64,000 nucleotides of DNA from Pedobacter sp. Leaf194 (GTDB lineage Bacteria; Bacteroidota; Bacteroidia; Sphingobacteriales; Sphingobacteriaceae): NCBI RefSeq assembly GCF_001423945.1, contig NZ_LMPU01000001.1, forward strand, positions 741,971 to 805,970, written 5' to 3'. The notes under the pieces were generated by a model, which worked only from the letters and a program-made list of their open reading frames with translations, ran no database searches and was not told the origin of the DNA. The position numbers and the translations under genes were made by a program. This document shows positions 31,459-40,806 of this stretch, piece by piece (positions within the stretch are counted from its first letter, which is position 1; each line of letters begins with the position of its first letter).

Positions 31459-33105
31459 TTATAATCCTGTAATTATTTTACTTTTTGGTGCTTTCACAGA
31501 ATAGCTCAGTTTCAAAGTTTTAGTCTCATTTGGTGCAATCTTCAACTTCCACGAAAGCATACCTGTTTCTTTATTTACTTCAGCACCGCTGCTCTCCAAC
31601 AATTCGATTTCGATATCGCTTTCAGTTGACAACGGATATTGGTCTTTTAAAAACACTTCTATAGCTTCTTTCTTAGTATTTCTTATTTTTATCAAATAGG
31701 TGAACAGTTGCTTTTTGTTACTTCCAATAAATTTGGTGCTGCTAAAATCTTCCTGTTTCTCTTTCGTAATAATGATTTTTTTATCTCGTCCCAAACTTAA
31801 GCTCATCGTATCTTGTATGCTGGCTGGGTTTATATAAGATTTGCCGGTGTAAGCGCCCTCAAATATTATATTCGCCTCTCCTGCCTGGAGGTTTAACTTT
31901 TCCCAATTAATTACATCAGCCAATAAATACGCATCGTTGCTTAATTTTGGCGTGGCAAAATACCTGTAATTTGCAGGTACCTGATATTCCTTAAATGCCA
32001 CCGTATGTGGTTTGTTATCACTGTTTATATCATAAGGTATGTCGATTTCGAAAGTCACGCCGAGTTGTGTTTCGTTTATCGAGGTGTAATCGTTAACAGT
32101 CGAAACCTTTGCTGCGCTCATTGCCTTCCGATTCACTTTTCCATAGCCAACAGCCACAACTTCATTAAGGGCTTGCTCATCATTTAAAACAGGTGAGGCC
32201 ATTCCTCTGATTTGAATGCCAGATATTTTTCCAGCTAACGCTTGCGGCACAGGATTGAAGGCAGACACAAACCATGGATTTAAGTTTGGTGCGGTAATGT
32301 TATAATTTGGGTTTCCTGTTGATAGTGAAAGCTTAACTTTTTTCCAGTCTAAACCTGTGCTTTGTACAATTGCAGCTTTGTAAACAATTGCCAAAGGATT
32401 GGAAGTATTAATTGCCTTAACATCATAACTTGCCAGCCAACTTGCACTCGGTGTAACGTAAGAAACATTGTAGTTGGCTTCAGTATTTTCTTTGGTCATT
32501 AATTGTAAAACCAATTGCCCTAATTGCTGACTTGGATTATTCCTCAACTCAGCAATTTGTTGCTGCAGTGCGGTTAGTCTGTTATTCTGTTTCTCTTCGC
32601 TTAGGTTTAGGGCGGCAATTGCATTTCTGGTTTCTGCGTTTTTAGTTCGATAATATTCGGTGAGTTTAGCCAGTTCAGTAACATTGGTTCCGCTGGCTGT
32701 TCCGCCAGATTTTCGGTTCTCATCTAAAAGCTGTAACGTTTGTTCTTCAATCGTTTTCGCATTTTTGGTTTTTGTCAGTTCTGCTGAAACAGTTTTCAAA
32801 CTGTCGTTTAGTTTTTTAATTTCAGGGTTCGCAGCATCGGTATTAAGGAAATCCCGGTTAAATTGTACTGCCAAAATAGTAACCCCTTGTGATACACCAA
32901 CCTGAATTGAATTTTCATTAATTCTGCCAGAAATGTTATTTATCACAATTTCTGAAGTTCCTGCTGGTAAATTTACCTTTCCCTTGTGGCTCAGTTGTGC
33001 GCCGTTGTTATAAACCGTTACGCTTTCCAAAATGGCTTTTGTTTTAATTTGTTGTTGTGCAAATACGCTCAGCGGAAATAGCAAACTAATCAGCAGTTTT
33101 CTCAT
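31459..33105 (-). CDS. MuiA-like protein (DUF4139) with an embedded SusC-like segment
   Basis: A 548-residue exported protein of the mucoidy-inhibitor MuiA family. The signal peptide is MRKLLISLLFPLSVFAQQQ. The N-terminal DUF4140 part starts near ILESVTVYNNGAQLSHKG. A coiled-coil region follows (about 92-190, rich in KTK/EEQ heptads). The DUF4139 domain runs from about residue 205 to the end, with YVTPSASWLASYDVKA and LSYSVKAPKSK. Within it, at about 288-335, is a stretch unlike other MuiA proteins: ALAGKISGIQIRG and then ALNEVVAVGYGKVNRKAMSAAK. Both resemble the plug motifs of SusC receptors (ALQGKVAGVQI; EVVVVGYGTQKK) but in reversed order. Function is unknown; an envelope role is likely. 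Confidence 0.85.
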   Translation of the reverse strand: MRKLLISLLFPLSVFAQQQIKTKAILESVTVYNNGAQLSHKGKVNLPAGTSEIVINNISGRINENSIQVGVSQGVTILAVQFNRDFLNTDAANPEIKKLNDSLKTVSAELTKTKNAKTIEEQTLQLLDENRKSGGTASGTNVTELAKLTEYYRTKNAETRNAIAALNLSEEKQNNRLTALQQQIAELRNNPSQQLGQLVLQLMTKENTEANYNVSYVTPSASWLASYDVKAINTSNPLAIVYKAAIVQSTGLDWKKVKLSLSTGNPNYNITAPNLNPWFVSAFNPVPQALAGKISGIQIRGMASPVLNDEQALNEVVAVGYGKVNRKAMSAAKVSTVNDYTSINETQLGVTFEIDIPYDINSDNKPHTVAFKEYQVPANYRYFATPKLSNDAYLLADVINWEKLNLQAGEANIIFEGAYTGKSYINPASIQDTMSLSLGRDKKIIITKEKQEDFSSTKFIGSNKKQLFTYLIKIRNTKKEAIEVFLKDQYPLSTESDIEIELLESSGAEVNKETGMLSWKLKIAPNETKTLKLSYSVKAPKSKIITGL

Positions 33106-33214
33106 TATTTTTTCTTATTATGTGTATTGATTTATTTATGAAGAGATGATAACCGAGATCATTTTCCATAATAAGTTTACAAATTGTTGGTCGTTTGTAA
33201 ATATTATCCCCGTT

Positions 33215-33246
33215 TTTGTTCCTGAAAAAAAAATAAGATAAATTTG
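33215..33246 (+). promoter_or_regulatory. Promoter of the cryptochrome-DASH gene
   Basis: TTTG (33215-33218), exactly 20 bases, then TAAATTTG (33239-33246): this is a full match to the Bacteroidota sigma-ABfr consensus. Transcription would start near 33253, about 29 bases before the ATG at 33282. Confidence 0.65.
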
Positions 33247-33281
33247 TTAATCGTTCTTAACACCCTTTTTCCATAAAAAAG

Positions 33282-34556
33282 ATGTCAAAAAAAATTCTTG
33301 TTTGGTTTAGAAACGACCTTCGTTTGCATGATAATGAAATGCTGGTCGAGGCGATTGCTAAATCGGATTCTATTTTGCCCGTTTACATCATCGATCCGAG
33401 ATTTTTCGGTCCGACTAAGTACGGCACCTTAAAAACAGGAAGCATCAGGGCGCAGTTTACTTTAGAAAGCATTGCTGCGCTGCGGAATTCATTAAAACAA
33501 ATTGGCGGCAATCTTTTGGTAGCCGAGGGAAAACCTGAAGAAATTATACCCGTTCTTGTTCAGGAATATGAAATTAATGAGGTTTATCACCATAGGGAAG
33601 TAGCGGAAGAAGAAACCCAGATTTCAAGTTCGGTTGAGAACGAGCTTTGGAAGTTACGGGTAAACCTAAAACATTTTATAGGCCACACCCTTTACAACAA
33701 AGAGGATTTGCCTTTTCCGATAAAAGATATCCCTGATGCATTTAATCAGTTTAAAAAGAAAATTGAACGTGATGCAATCATCAAGCCCTGCTTTTTAGCT
33801 CCAGATAGAATCAACGTTGCTGAAGTTATCGATTGGGGTAATATTCCTTTGCTTGCAGATTTAAATTTGGCACTTCAGGAAAAAGATACCCGTTCCGATT
33901 TTGAATTTATCGGTGGCGAAGCTGAAGGAATCAGCACTTTGCAGAAGGTTATTATCGCCATGCAGCAGGCGGCAACAACTAAAAATCTAATATTGGCCTC
34001 GAAGCTTTCTGCCTGGTTGGCAATGGGCTGTTTATCTCCGCGTAAGGTGTATTGGGAGATAAAAAAGATGGAAGGCATGCCAAATACCAAGGCGATGTTT
34101 AACCACGTTTTATTGGGTTTGCTTTGGAGAGATTACTTCCGTTTTATGTTTAAAAAATACGGCAATACTTTTTTTAAGCCTGATGGCTTTGGTAGTCAGG
34201 GTATAACCGATGAAGCCAATACGGACGAGAATTTTAATAGCTGGAAGAACGGACAAACCGGTTTTGCCATTGTGGATGCTGTTATGAACGAGCTTAACCA
34301 AACCGGATACATTTCAAATATTGCACGCCAAACGGCAGCTTTATACCTGATAAATAATTTAGAGGTGACCTGGGTTTTAGGTGCCGCGTATTTTGAGGAA
34401 AAGCTTATCGATTATAACCCTGCAAGCAATTGGGGAAACTGGGCGAATATTGCGGGCGTTGGTAATGACCAAAAGTCAAAAAGCGTTTTTGATTTAGATA
34501 AAAACATTAAAAATCTGGATCCAAAAGGCAGTTATGCTTTAACCTGGGCCTCCTAA
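33282..34556 (+). CDS. Cryptochrome/photolyase of the DASH type
   Basis: A 424-residue FAD-binding protein. The N-terminal antenna domain begins KKILVWFRNDLRLHDNEMLVEA and has the DASH-type TGSIRAQFTLESIAALRNSL at about 50-70. The FAD domain carries LSAWLAMGCLSPRKVYWEIK (about 245-264), LLWRDYFRFMFKKYG (about 282-296), GQTGFAIVDAVMNELNQTGYISNIARQ and DYNPASNWGNWANIAGVGND. DASH proteins repair single-stranded DNA dimers and may also act in light signalling. It is divergent from the MuiA-like gene and unrelated in operon to the photolyase at 29067-30407. Confidence 0.92.
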   Translation: MSKKILVWFRNDLRLHDNEMLVEAIAKSDSILPVYIIDPRFFGPTKYGTLKTGSIRAQFTLESIAALRNSLKQIGGNLLVAEGKPEEIIPVLVQEYEINEVYHHREVAEEETQISSSVENELWKLRVNLKHFIGHTLYNKEDLPFPIKDIPDAFNQFKKKIERDAIIKPCFLAPDRINVAEVIDWGNIPLLADLNLALQEKDTRSDFEFIGGEAEGISTLQKVIIAMQQAATTKNLILASKLSAWLAMGCLSPRKVYWEIKKMEGMPNTKAMFNHVLLGLLWRDYFRFMFKKYGNTFFKPDGFGSQGITDEANTDENFNSWKNGQTGFAIVDAVMNELNQTGYISNIARQTAALYLINNLEVTWVLGAAYFEEKLIDYNPASNWGNWANIAGVGNDQKSKSVFDLDKNIKNLDPKGSYALTWAS

Positions 34557-34709
34557 AAAACAATGGAATGATTAAGTTTTGACTACTTGCATTAACTTAA
34601 TATTCGCTCAATCTTACATTCAAAATTCAATCATTTGTAAATAATATTTCCATACTTTAATAAATCTCATTTTAATCGAGTTTTTTAGCATTTATATAAG
34701 GTAAAATTC

Positions 34710-34717
34710 TAATTTTG
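34710..34717 (+). promoter_or_regulatory. TAnnTTTG -7 box of sucA
   Basis: TAATTTTG lies 25 bases before the sucA ATG and fits the Bacteroidota -7 consensus. The -33 position has only a T run (TTTTTTAG), so the call rests on one half of the promoter. Confidence 0.4.
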
Positions 34718-34742
34718 TAAGGCTTATAGTAAACATTAAATA

Positions 34743-37541
34743 ATGGGTAGTTTATCTTATCTTAGCGGCGAAAACGCCGAATATATAGATTCTTTATATC
34801 AGTCGTATCAGCAAGATCCTGAATCAGTTGAGTTTGGTTGGCAGAAATTTTTTGAAGGTTTTGATTTTGGAAGAGGTTCCGAAACGCCTGCAACAAATGC
34901 TGAAACTCCTGAGCAATTTTTAAAAGAGGTTAGTGTTTTAAATTTAATAGATGGTTACCGCAGTCGTGGTCATTTGTTTACGCACACTAATCCTGTTCGT
35001 GAAAGACGCAAACATTTGCCAACTTTAGATCTTGCAAATTTTGGCTTATCTGATGCAGATTTAGAAACCGTTTTTAATTCTGGCGTTGAGATCGGCATTG
35101 GCGCAGCAAAATTGAAAGATATCGTTGCTTTTCTAAATCAAACCTATGCAAGCTCAATTGGAGCTGAATATAAATTTTTGCGTACACCGGAAGTGTTGAA
35201 CTGGATTCAGCAAAAAATGGAAAGTGCCCGCAATACGCCTAATTTTTCCATCGATGAGAAAAAACGAATACTTAGAAAATTAAATGAAGCGGTGAGCTTT
35301 GAGAATTTTTTGGGTACCAAGTTTTTGGGTCAGAAACGTTTTTCTTTAGAAGGCGCAGAGGCTTTAATTCCTGCATTAGATTCGGTAATTGAAAAAGGAG
35401 CCGATTTAGGCATTGAAGAATTTGTTATCGGGATGGCCCATCGTGGCCGCTTAAATGTGCTTGCCAACATTATGCAAAAAACCTACAAAGATATTTTTGC
35501 AGAATTTGAAGGTAAAAGTTACAACCCGGAAACTCCATTCGGAGGCGATGTAAAATATCACTTAGGTTACTCAACTGATGTAACCACGGTTGCTGGTAAA
35601 AGTGTTCACTTAAGCCTTTGCCCAAATCCATCTCACTTAGAAACTGTTGACGGTGTTGTTGAAGGCATGAGCCGTTCCAAAATTGATTTCAAATATGGCG
35701 GAGACAATAGTCGTTTAGCACCAATTTTAATTCATGGCGACGCATCGGTTGCTGGGCAGGGCATTGTTTACGAAGTAATTCAAATGGCAGGCCTGGAAGG
35801 TTACAAAACCGGAGGAACTATACATTTGGTAATTAACAATCAAATCGGCTTTACCACCAACTATAAAGATGCACGTACAAGCACTTACTGTACAGACATT
35901 GCAAAAGTAACGTTGTCGCCGGTTTTCCACGTAAATGGCGATGACCCTGAAGCGTTGGTTTATGCTATTAATTTAGCAATGGAATATCGCCAGAAATATA
36001 AAAACGACGTTTTTATTGATATTTTATGTTACCGCCGTTTCGGGCACAACGAATCTGATGAACCAAAATTCACACAGCCTTTGTTGTACAAAACGATTGA
36101 AAAACACCCTAATCCAAGGGAAATTTATATAGACCAATTAACGAAAGAAGGTAAGTTAGAGGCTGGCCTGGCAAAAGAACTGGAAAAAGATTTTCGTGGT
36201 ATTTTGCAGGAACGCTTAAATGAAGCCAAAGAATATGTTGCGGGTAATGCGGAGGTTAAATTCGGCGGCGCCTGGGCAGATTTGCGTATGGCTACTCCAA
36301 AAGATTTCGAAACTTCTCCGGTAACGGCCGTAAAAAAATCTACTTTATTAGAAATTGGTAAACGCATTACCACTTTACCATCAAATAAAAAGTTCTTCAA
36401 AAAAATCGAGAAATTGTTTGCTGAACGTACTAAGATGGTTAATGAAACCAACGTTTTCGACTGGGCAATGGGCGAGCAGCTGGCTTATGGTACTTTATTA
36501 TCAGAAGGCAAACGTGTTCGTTTAAGTGGCCAGGATGTGGAGCGTGGCACCTTTTCTCACCGCCATGCGGTACTAACTTTAGAGGATAGCGAGGAAGAGT
36601 ATGTGCCTTTAGCCAATATTTCAGACCAGCAGGCAACATTTGATATCTACAATTCGCATTTATCAGAATACGGTGTTTTAGGTTTTGAATATGGTTATGC
36701 AATGGCAAACCCTAATGCTTTAACCATTTGGGAAGCTCAGTTTGGCGATTTCTTCAACGGAGCGCAGATTGTTGTTGACCAGTATATCGCAAGTGCTGAA
36801 ACAAAATGGCAACGTGAAAATGGCTTGGTAATGTTACTGCCTCATGGCTATGAAGGGCAGGGGCCAGAACATTCTTCGGCCCGTATTGAGCGCTTTATGG
36901 AGCTTTGTGCAGATTACAATATGCAGGTTGCAAATTGTACTACACCCGCTAACTTTTTCCACGTTTTACGCCGCCAGTTCAAACGCGATTTCCGTAAGCC
37001 GTTAATCGTTTTCACACCAAAAAGTTTATTACGCCACCCAGCCTGTGTTTCAAAACTTGAAGAATTTACCGAAGGTGGATTTAAAGAGGTTATCGACGAT
37101 GTAAACGTTAAGGTTGGAGATGTGACGCGGATTGTTTTCTGTAGCGGTAAAATTTATTACGAATTGTTGGAGAAACAACAGGCAGATGCGGTGAAACATG
37201 TTGCAATTGTGCGTGTTGAACAACTATATCCAACACCTGTTGACCAAATGGAAGCCATAAAAGCAAAATATAAAAATGCTAAAGAGGTTTTCTGGGTGCA
37301 GGAAGAGCCAGAAAACATGGGCGCATGGCCATATCTTTTCCGGAAGTTGTATAAAACAGGCTTAAAAGGCATTGATGTAATTTCAAGAAAAGAAAGTAGC
37401 AGTACTGCAACTGGTTTTGCTAAACAACATGCTAACCAACAGGCATACATTTTGGCTAAAGCGCTTGAAGTTGCTGTTAAAACCGAAGAAGTAAAAGCGG
37501 CGACCAAAAAAGCCACAAAAAAATTGGCAGAAGCCGATTAA
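34743..37541 (+). CDS. sucA: 2-oxoglutarate dehydrogenase E1 component
   Basis: This 932-residue thiamine-diphosphate enzyme decarboxylates 2-oxoglutarate in the TCA cycle. The N-terminal helix SYLSGENAEYIDSLYQSYQQDP binds the E2 core. The family motifs are VLNLIDGYRSRGHLFTHTNP (about 60-80), FVIGMAHRGRLNVLANI (about 225-240), and the ThDP site ILIHGDASVAGQGIVYE...GTIHLVINNQIGFTTNY (about 330-375). The transketolase-like beta domain shows GQDVERGTFSHRHAV (about 597-611) and GYEGQGPEHSSARIERF (about 701-717). A Lys/Ala-rich tail of about 15 residues ends the protein. The sucB gene follows 117 bases downstream, so the two form the usual operon. The E3 subunit is not in the window. Confidence 0.97.
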   Translation: MGSLSYLSGENAEYIDSLYQSYQQDPESVEFGWQKFFEGFDFGRGSETPATNAETPEQFLKEVSVLNLIDGYRSRGHLFTHTNPVRERRKHLPTLDLANFGLSDADLETVFNSGVEIGIGAAKLKDIVAFLNQTYASSIGAEYKFLRTPEVLNWIQQKMESARNTPNFSIDEKKRILRKLNEAVSFENFLGTKFLGQKRFSLEGAEALIPALDSVIEKGADLGIEEFVIGMAHRGRLNVLANIMQKTYKDIFAEFEGKSYNPETPFGGDVKYHLGYSTDVTTVAGKSVHLSLCPNPSHLETVDGVVEGMSRSKIDFKYGGDNSRLAPILIHGDASVAGQGIVYEVIQMAGLEGYKTGGTIHLVINNQIGFTTNYKDARTSTYCTDIAKVTLSPVFHVNGDDPEALVYAINLAMEYRQKYKNDVFIDILCYRRFGHNESDEPKFTQPLLYKTIEKHPNPREIYIDQLTKEGKLEAGLAKELEKDFRGILQERLNEAKEYVAGNAEVKFGGAWADLRMATPKDFETSPVTAVKKSTLLEIGKRITTLPSNKKFFKKIEKLFAERTKMVNETNVFDWAMGEQLAYGTLLSEGKRVRLSGQDVERGTFSHRHAVLTLEDSEEEYVPLANISDQQATFDIYNSHLSEYGVLGFEYGYAMANPNALTIWEAQFGDFFNGAQIVVDQYIASAETKWQRENGLVMLLPHGYEGQGPEHSSARIERFMELCADYNMQVANCTTPANFFHVLRRQFKRDFRKPLIVFTPKSLLRHPACVSKLEEFTEGGFKEVIDDVNVKVGDVTRIVFCSGKIYYELLEKQQADAVKHVAIVRVEQLYPTPVDQMEAIKAKYKNAKEVFWVQEEPENMGAWPYLFRKLYKTGLKGIDVISRKESSSTATGFAKQHANQQAYILAKALEVAVKTEEVKAATKKATKKLAEAD

Positions 37542-37658
37542 AAATAGTATCCGACAAACGAATTCCGATGTTGAAGTCTATGTGACATTGGAATTTGATT
37601 ATGGAACATTGGCAATAAAACAGAAATTAGAAGCTAGTAAAGACATATATTAAACATT

Positions 37659-38888
37659 ATGAGTTTAGAAATAAAAGTTCCACCAGTTGGTGAGTCGATA
37701 ACGGAAGTTGTTTTATCACAATGGTTAAAAAAAGACGGCGATGTGGTTGAAATGGATGAAGTTATTGCTGAATTAGAATCAGACAAGGCTACATTCGAAT
37801 TAACTGCAGAACAGGCAGGAACTTTAAAAACCATAGCTGCTGAAGGTGATACTTTAGCAATTGGTGCAGTTGTTTGTAAAATTGAAGATGGTGGCGCAGC
37901 GCCTGCTAAAGCTGAAGCACCGAAAGCAGCGGAACAAGCAGCCGTTGTTGAAGAAAAAACCTCGGCTCCGGTTGCTGAAAAGGCATCTGGAGATAGCTAT
38001 GCTACAGGAACTCCGTCTCCGGCGGCTGGAAAAATTCTTGCTGAAAAAGGCATAGATGCCGCTGCTGTAAAAGGTACCGGTATTGATGGGCGTATAACTA
38101 AAGATGACGCTGTAAAAGCAGATGCTGGAAGCGTTAAGGCAGAAACGCCTAAAGCTGCTCCGGTTGCTGCTAGTGTGCCTGCGGGCCCACGCTCTGAGCG
38201 TCGTGAGAAAATGTCTCCATTGCGTAAAACAGTTGCTAAAAGACTTGTTGCTGTTAAAAATGAAACAGCGATGTTAACCACATTCAACGAGGTTAACATG
38301 AAGCCGATCATGGATTTGCGTGCGAAGTATAAAGATTCATTTAAAGAAAAGCACGGTGTTGGTTTAGGTTTTATGAGTTTCTTTACAAAGGCTGTTACTG
38401 AGGCGTTAAAAGATTTCCCTGCGGTAAACGCTCGTATAGATGGCGAGGAGATTGTTTACAACAATTTTGCTGATGTTTCGATCGCTGTTTCAGCACCAAA
38501 AGGTTTGGTTGTTCCTGTAATTCGTAATGCAGAAAGCATGAGTCTGGCTGAAATTGAAAAATCTGTTATGGCACTTGCCTTGAAAGCCCGCGATGGTAAA
38601 TTAACCATTGAGGAAATGACTGGCGGAACCTTCACAATAACCAATGGAGGTGTTTTTGGCTCAATGATGTCTACACCGATTATCAATGCACCACAATCGG
38701 CTATTTTAGGTATGCACAACATTATTGAGCGCCCTGTTGCTGAAAAAGGTGAAGTTGTAATTCGTCCGATGATGTATGTTGCTTTATCATATGATCACAG
38801 GATTATTGACGGGCGTGAGTCTGTTGGATTCCTTGTTCGTGTTAAGCAGTTGTTAGAAGACCCGGCAAGATTATTATTAGGCGTGTAA
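37659..38888 (+). CDS. sucB: Dihydrolipoyllysine-residue succinyltransferase (E2 of 2-oxoglutarate dehydrogenase)
   Basis: A 409-residue E2 subunit. The lipoyl domain (1-80) opens [21 protein letters not shown], with the lipoylated Lys in [11 protein letters not shown] (about K43). An Ala/Pro/Lys-rich linker leads to the peripheral-subunit-binding domain (about 111-150: [27 protein letters not shown]). A second linker follows, then the catalytic domain (about 180-409) with [17 protein letters not shown] and the active-site His/Asp in [15 protein letters not shown]. It accepts the succinyl group from SucA, forms the core of the complex, and is followed by a terminator that closes the operon. 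Confidence 0.97.
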   Translation: MSLEIKVPPVGESITEVVLSQWLKKDGDVVEMDEVIAELESDKATFELTAEQAGTLKTIAAEGDTLAIGAVVCKIEDGGAAPAKAEAPKAAEQAAVVEEKTSAPVAEKASGDSYATGTPSPAAGKILAEKGIDAAAVKGTGIDGRITKDDAVKADAGSVKAETPKAAPVAASVPAGPRSERREKMSPLRKTVAKRLVAVKNETAMLTTFNEVNMKPIMDLRAKYKDSFKEKHGVGLGFMSFFTKAVTEALKDFPAVNARIDGEEIVYNNFADVSIAVSAPKGLVVPVIRNAESMSLAEIEKSVMALALKARDGKLTIEEMTGGTFTITNGGVFGSMMSTPIINAPQSAILGMHNIIERPVAEKGEVVIRPMMYVALSYDHRIIDGRESVGFLVRVKQLLEDPARLLLGV

Positions 38889-38910
38889 GCGTCATTATCA
38901 TAAAGTATTT

Positions 38911-38942
38911 AAGCCTCAGCTAATAGTTGAGGCTTTTTTTTT
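38911..38942 (+). terminator. Intrinsic terminator of the sucA-sucB operon
   Basis: The AGCCTCA/TGAGGCT stem (38912-38918 with 38928-38934) has a 9-base loop and nine T directly after, 23 bases past the sucB stop. Confidence 0.88.
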
Positions 38943-38989
38943 GAGTTTGCTTTCGTAAATGATATGTAAGCAAAGCGAACCGATGGGAA

Positions 38990-39040
38990 AATTTGCTCAT
39001 CAACACTCCAGGATTTCTTCTACCGCTCGAAATGACGATA
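38990..39040 (-). repeat. Possible copy of a dispersed GTCATTTCGAGCG-type element
   Basis: Read on the minus strand this stretch begins CGTCATTTCGAGCGGTAGAA and continues GAAATCCTGGAGTG. From memory, CGTCATTTCGAGCG-AGAAATC sequences are scattered between genes in many Bacteroidota. Only one copy is in the window, so the call depends on that recollection. Confidence 0.3.
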
Positions 39041-39059
39041 TTCTGTTATATATTTGGGC

Positions 39060-39419
39060 ATGAAATTAACTTTCAATCTTAAATTCCTCTTCATTTTCCT
39101 TGCAATATTTATTGTTGAAATATTAATTGCGAAATATTTGCACGATGCTTACATCCGCCCGTTTGGTGGCGATGTATTGGTGGTCGTTTTGATTTATGCC
39201 TTTCTCAGGATATTTTTGAAAACAAATTATACAAAGCTAGCCTTAGGCGTTTTGATTTTCTCTTTTCTTATTGAGATTTTGCAAGCGTTCCATTATGTAA
39301 ATTGGTTGGGTTTGCAAAATAACAGGTTCTGGAGCATTGTATTTGGCACCTATTTCAGTGTGTACGATTTGCTTGCTTATTTTGTGGGTTATTTGCTCTG
39401 CCTGTTGCTTAAGAAATAG
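39060..39419 (+). CDS. DUF2809-family small membrane protein
   Basis: A 119-residue protein from the ATG at 39060; the frame's first codon is a TTG at 39054 and is not needed. Four hydrophobic segments are visible (about 5-24, 36-52, 61-77 and 98-116). The loop AYIRPFGGDVLVVVLIYAFLR is the signature of the DUF2809 family, and NRFWSIVFGTYFSVYDLLAYFVGYLL ends the protein. Family members are small inner-membrane proteins of unknown function. It stands alone between the suc terminator and the convergent DUF4269 gene. Confidence 0.8.
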   Translation: MKLTFNLKFLFIFLAIFIVEILIAKYLHDAYIRPFGGDVLVVVLIYAFLRIFLKTNYTKLALGVLIFSFLIEILQAFHYVNWLGLQNNRFWSIVFGTYFSVYDLLAYFVGYLLCLLLKK

Positions 39420-39476
39420 AATCAGCGGGTTGATATTTTTTCTCAAATAATTGCATGCCTAAGGTTACTAGGCTAA

Positions 39477-39995
39477 TTATACATCCAGCTCCAGCATTGC
39501 CTTATAGGCATCTCCTTTCAGCGCTAATAATTTAGCAAAAGCAGGCTCTGTTTTAAATCCCTGATTTTTTAGTGCTATTATTTTTTGCCTGAAATCTTCG
39601 CCTTTGTCAATCAGTATTTTGTGTTCAGTAAGCATATGGCGATAAGCATCCTGTTTTTCCACGGGAATGTTTTGACCAAAAATTTCAATTTCAAAACCAC
39701 CAATAACTAATTTAGCTTTTAGCGCACAAAGATTTTTGACCTCAGAGATCAGAAAGTATTGCTCATCCTGAAAGTGACTACTTAATATTCTTTTGAAATC
39801 TTCGCTGTTCTGAACATAACAAACGATGTCTAAATCGCTGGTTTCAATATCTATTTCTATTGGAATGGTACCCACTAAAATTGGTTGAAAGTCGGCCAGT
39901 TTCTCTAAAATTCGATTGGAAGTTAAAACCTGAAAAGCATTTCTTTGCTTCTCATTTCCGGATTTTAAGTAAGATATGTCGAGGAAGTTTATCAT
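39477..39995 (-). CDS. DUF4269-family, nucleotidyltransferase-like protein
   Basis: A 172-residue soluble protein. The segment ILVGTIPIEIDIETSDLDIVCYV (about 39-61) looks like the G-S/T...DxD core of the polymerase-beta-type nucleotidyltransferase fold, with GTIPI replacing the usual GS and D55/D57 as the metal ligands. A later acidic strand GGFEIEIFGQNIPV (about 97-110) could supply the third Asp/Glu. This matches DUF4269 proteins, which have no known substrate. It is a single gene convergent with DUF2809. Confidence 0.75.
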   Translation of the reverse strand: MINFLDISYLKSGNEKQRNAFQVLTSNRILEKLADFQPILVGTIPIEIDIETSDLDIVCYVQNSEDFKRILSSHFQDEQYFLISEVKNLCALKAKLVIGGFEIEIFGQNIPVEKQDAYRHMLTEHKILIDKGEDFRQKIIALKNQGFKTEPAFAKLLALKGDAYKAMLELDV

Positions 39996-40140
39996 TTGTA
40001 ATTGATATTTTGCTGTATCATCTTGTTGCCGAAAAATTTAAAACTGTTCTGTGGTGTTCAACGCCGGTTTATTGCTGTTATTGCCGTTTTAGCTTGCACT
40101 ACCAAGCCTGGGTTTCGGTGCCTAACAAAAAATGGAGCAT

Positions 40141-40170
40141 AAAAAAGCCCATCTCGATAAAGAAATGGGC
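40141..40170 (-). terminator. Intrinsic terminator of the ileS-traR-lspA operon
   Basis: GCCCAT (40147-40152) pairs with ATGGGC (40165-40170). On the minus strand the hairpin is followed by six T (the A run at 40141-40146), about 35 bases after the lspA stop. Confidence 0.75.
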
Positions 40171-40203
40171 AGTGAATATCTTATGTCAATTCAGCCGTAA
40201 GTT

Positions 40204-40806
40204 TTAGTCTTCAACAATTTCACTGTTAATGCTTACCTCATCTTTCACATCTTCCTTAAAATAATTTTTTTGGAAAATGAGGATTAGGATTACACCCACC
40301 GAAATTGCCGCATCAGCAAGGTTAAAAACCGGCCTAAAGAACACAAACTCATCACCTCCCCAAATAGGAATCCAACTTGGAAAGTGTCCTTCCGCAATCG
40401 GGAAATAGAGCATATCTACTACCCGGCCATGAAACCAGGTTTCGTATCCATAAATCTTTCCATAAAATACAGAATCGATAATGTTACCCAAAGCGCCGGC
40501 GAAAATCAAGGCGACATTTAAAACCAGACCGCGGTGGTATTTGTGTTTAATTAGGTAGTGTAAACCATAACCAATACCCGCAACAGCAGCAATTCTAAAC
40601 AACGATAACGCTAATTTTCCAAACTCACCACCAAACTCCATCCCGAACGCCATCCCATTATTTTCGGTAAAATGGATTATAAACCATTTGCCGATAATGT
40701 TAAACTCCTGGCCAAGAAACATGTGGGTTTTAATCCACGTTTTAAGCAGCTGGTCGGCAAGTAAAACTAAAAAGATTACTAATAAAGGTTTTGTATAGCC
40801 TTTCAT
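40204..40806 (-). CDS. lspA: Lipoprotein signal peptidase (signal peptidase II)
   Basis: A 200-residue inner-membrane aspartic protease that removes signal peptides of lipoproteins after lipid attachment. Four membrane segments are visible. The conserved blocks are VFLVLLADQLLKTWI (about 11-25), FTENNGMAFG (about 50-59) and the two catalytic Asp in GNIIDSVFYG (about D111) and FNLADAAISVG (about D161). The insert between them (YGYETWFHGRVVDMLYFPIAEGHFP) is longer than in E. coli, as usual in Bacteroidota. A charged C-terminal tail of about 20 residues follows the last helix. Its ATG overlaps the stop of the upstream zinc-finger-like gene by one base, so the two are translationally coupled. Confidence 0.95.
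   Translation of the reverse strand: MKGYTKPLLVIFLVLLADQLLKTWIKTHMFLGQEFNIIGKWFIIHFTENNGMAFGMEFGGEFGKLALSLFRIAAVAGIGYGLHYLIKHKYHRGLVLNVALIFAGALGNIIDSVFYGKIYGYETWFHGRVVDMLYFPIAEGHFPSWIPIWGGDEFVFFRPVFNLADAAISVGVILILIFQKNYFKEDVKDEVSINSEIVED

Noticed and set aside
39860..40207. 115-codon plus-strand frame over the start of the DUF4269 gene and the gap before lspA
   Set aside because: It overlaps a real gene and a terminator, and its sequence shows no protein-like pattern.
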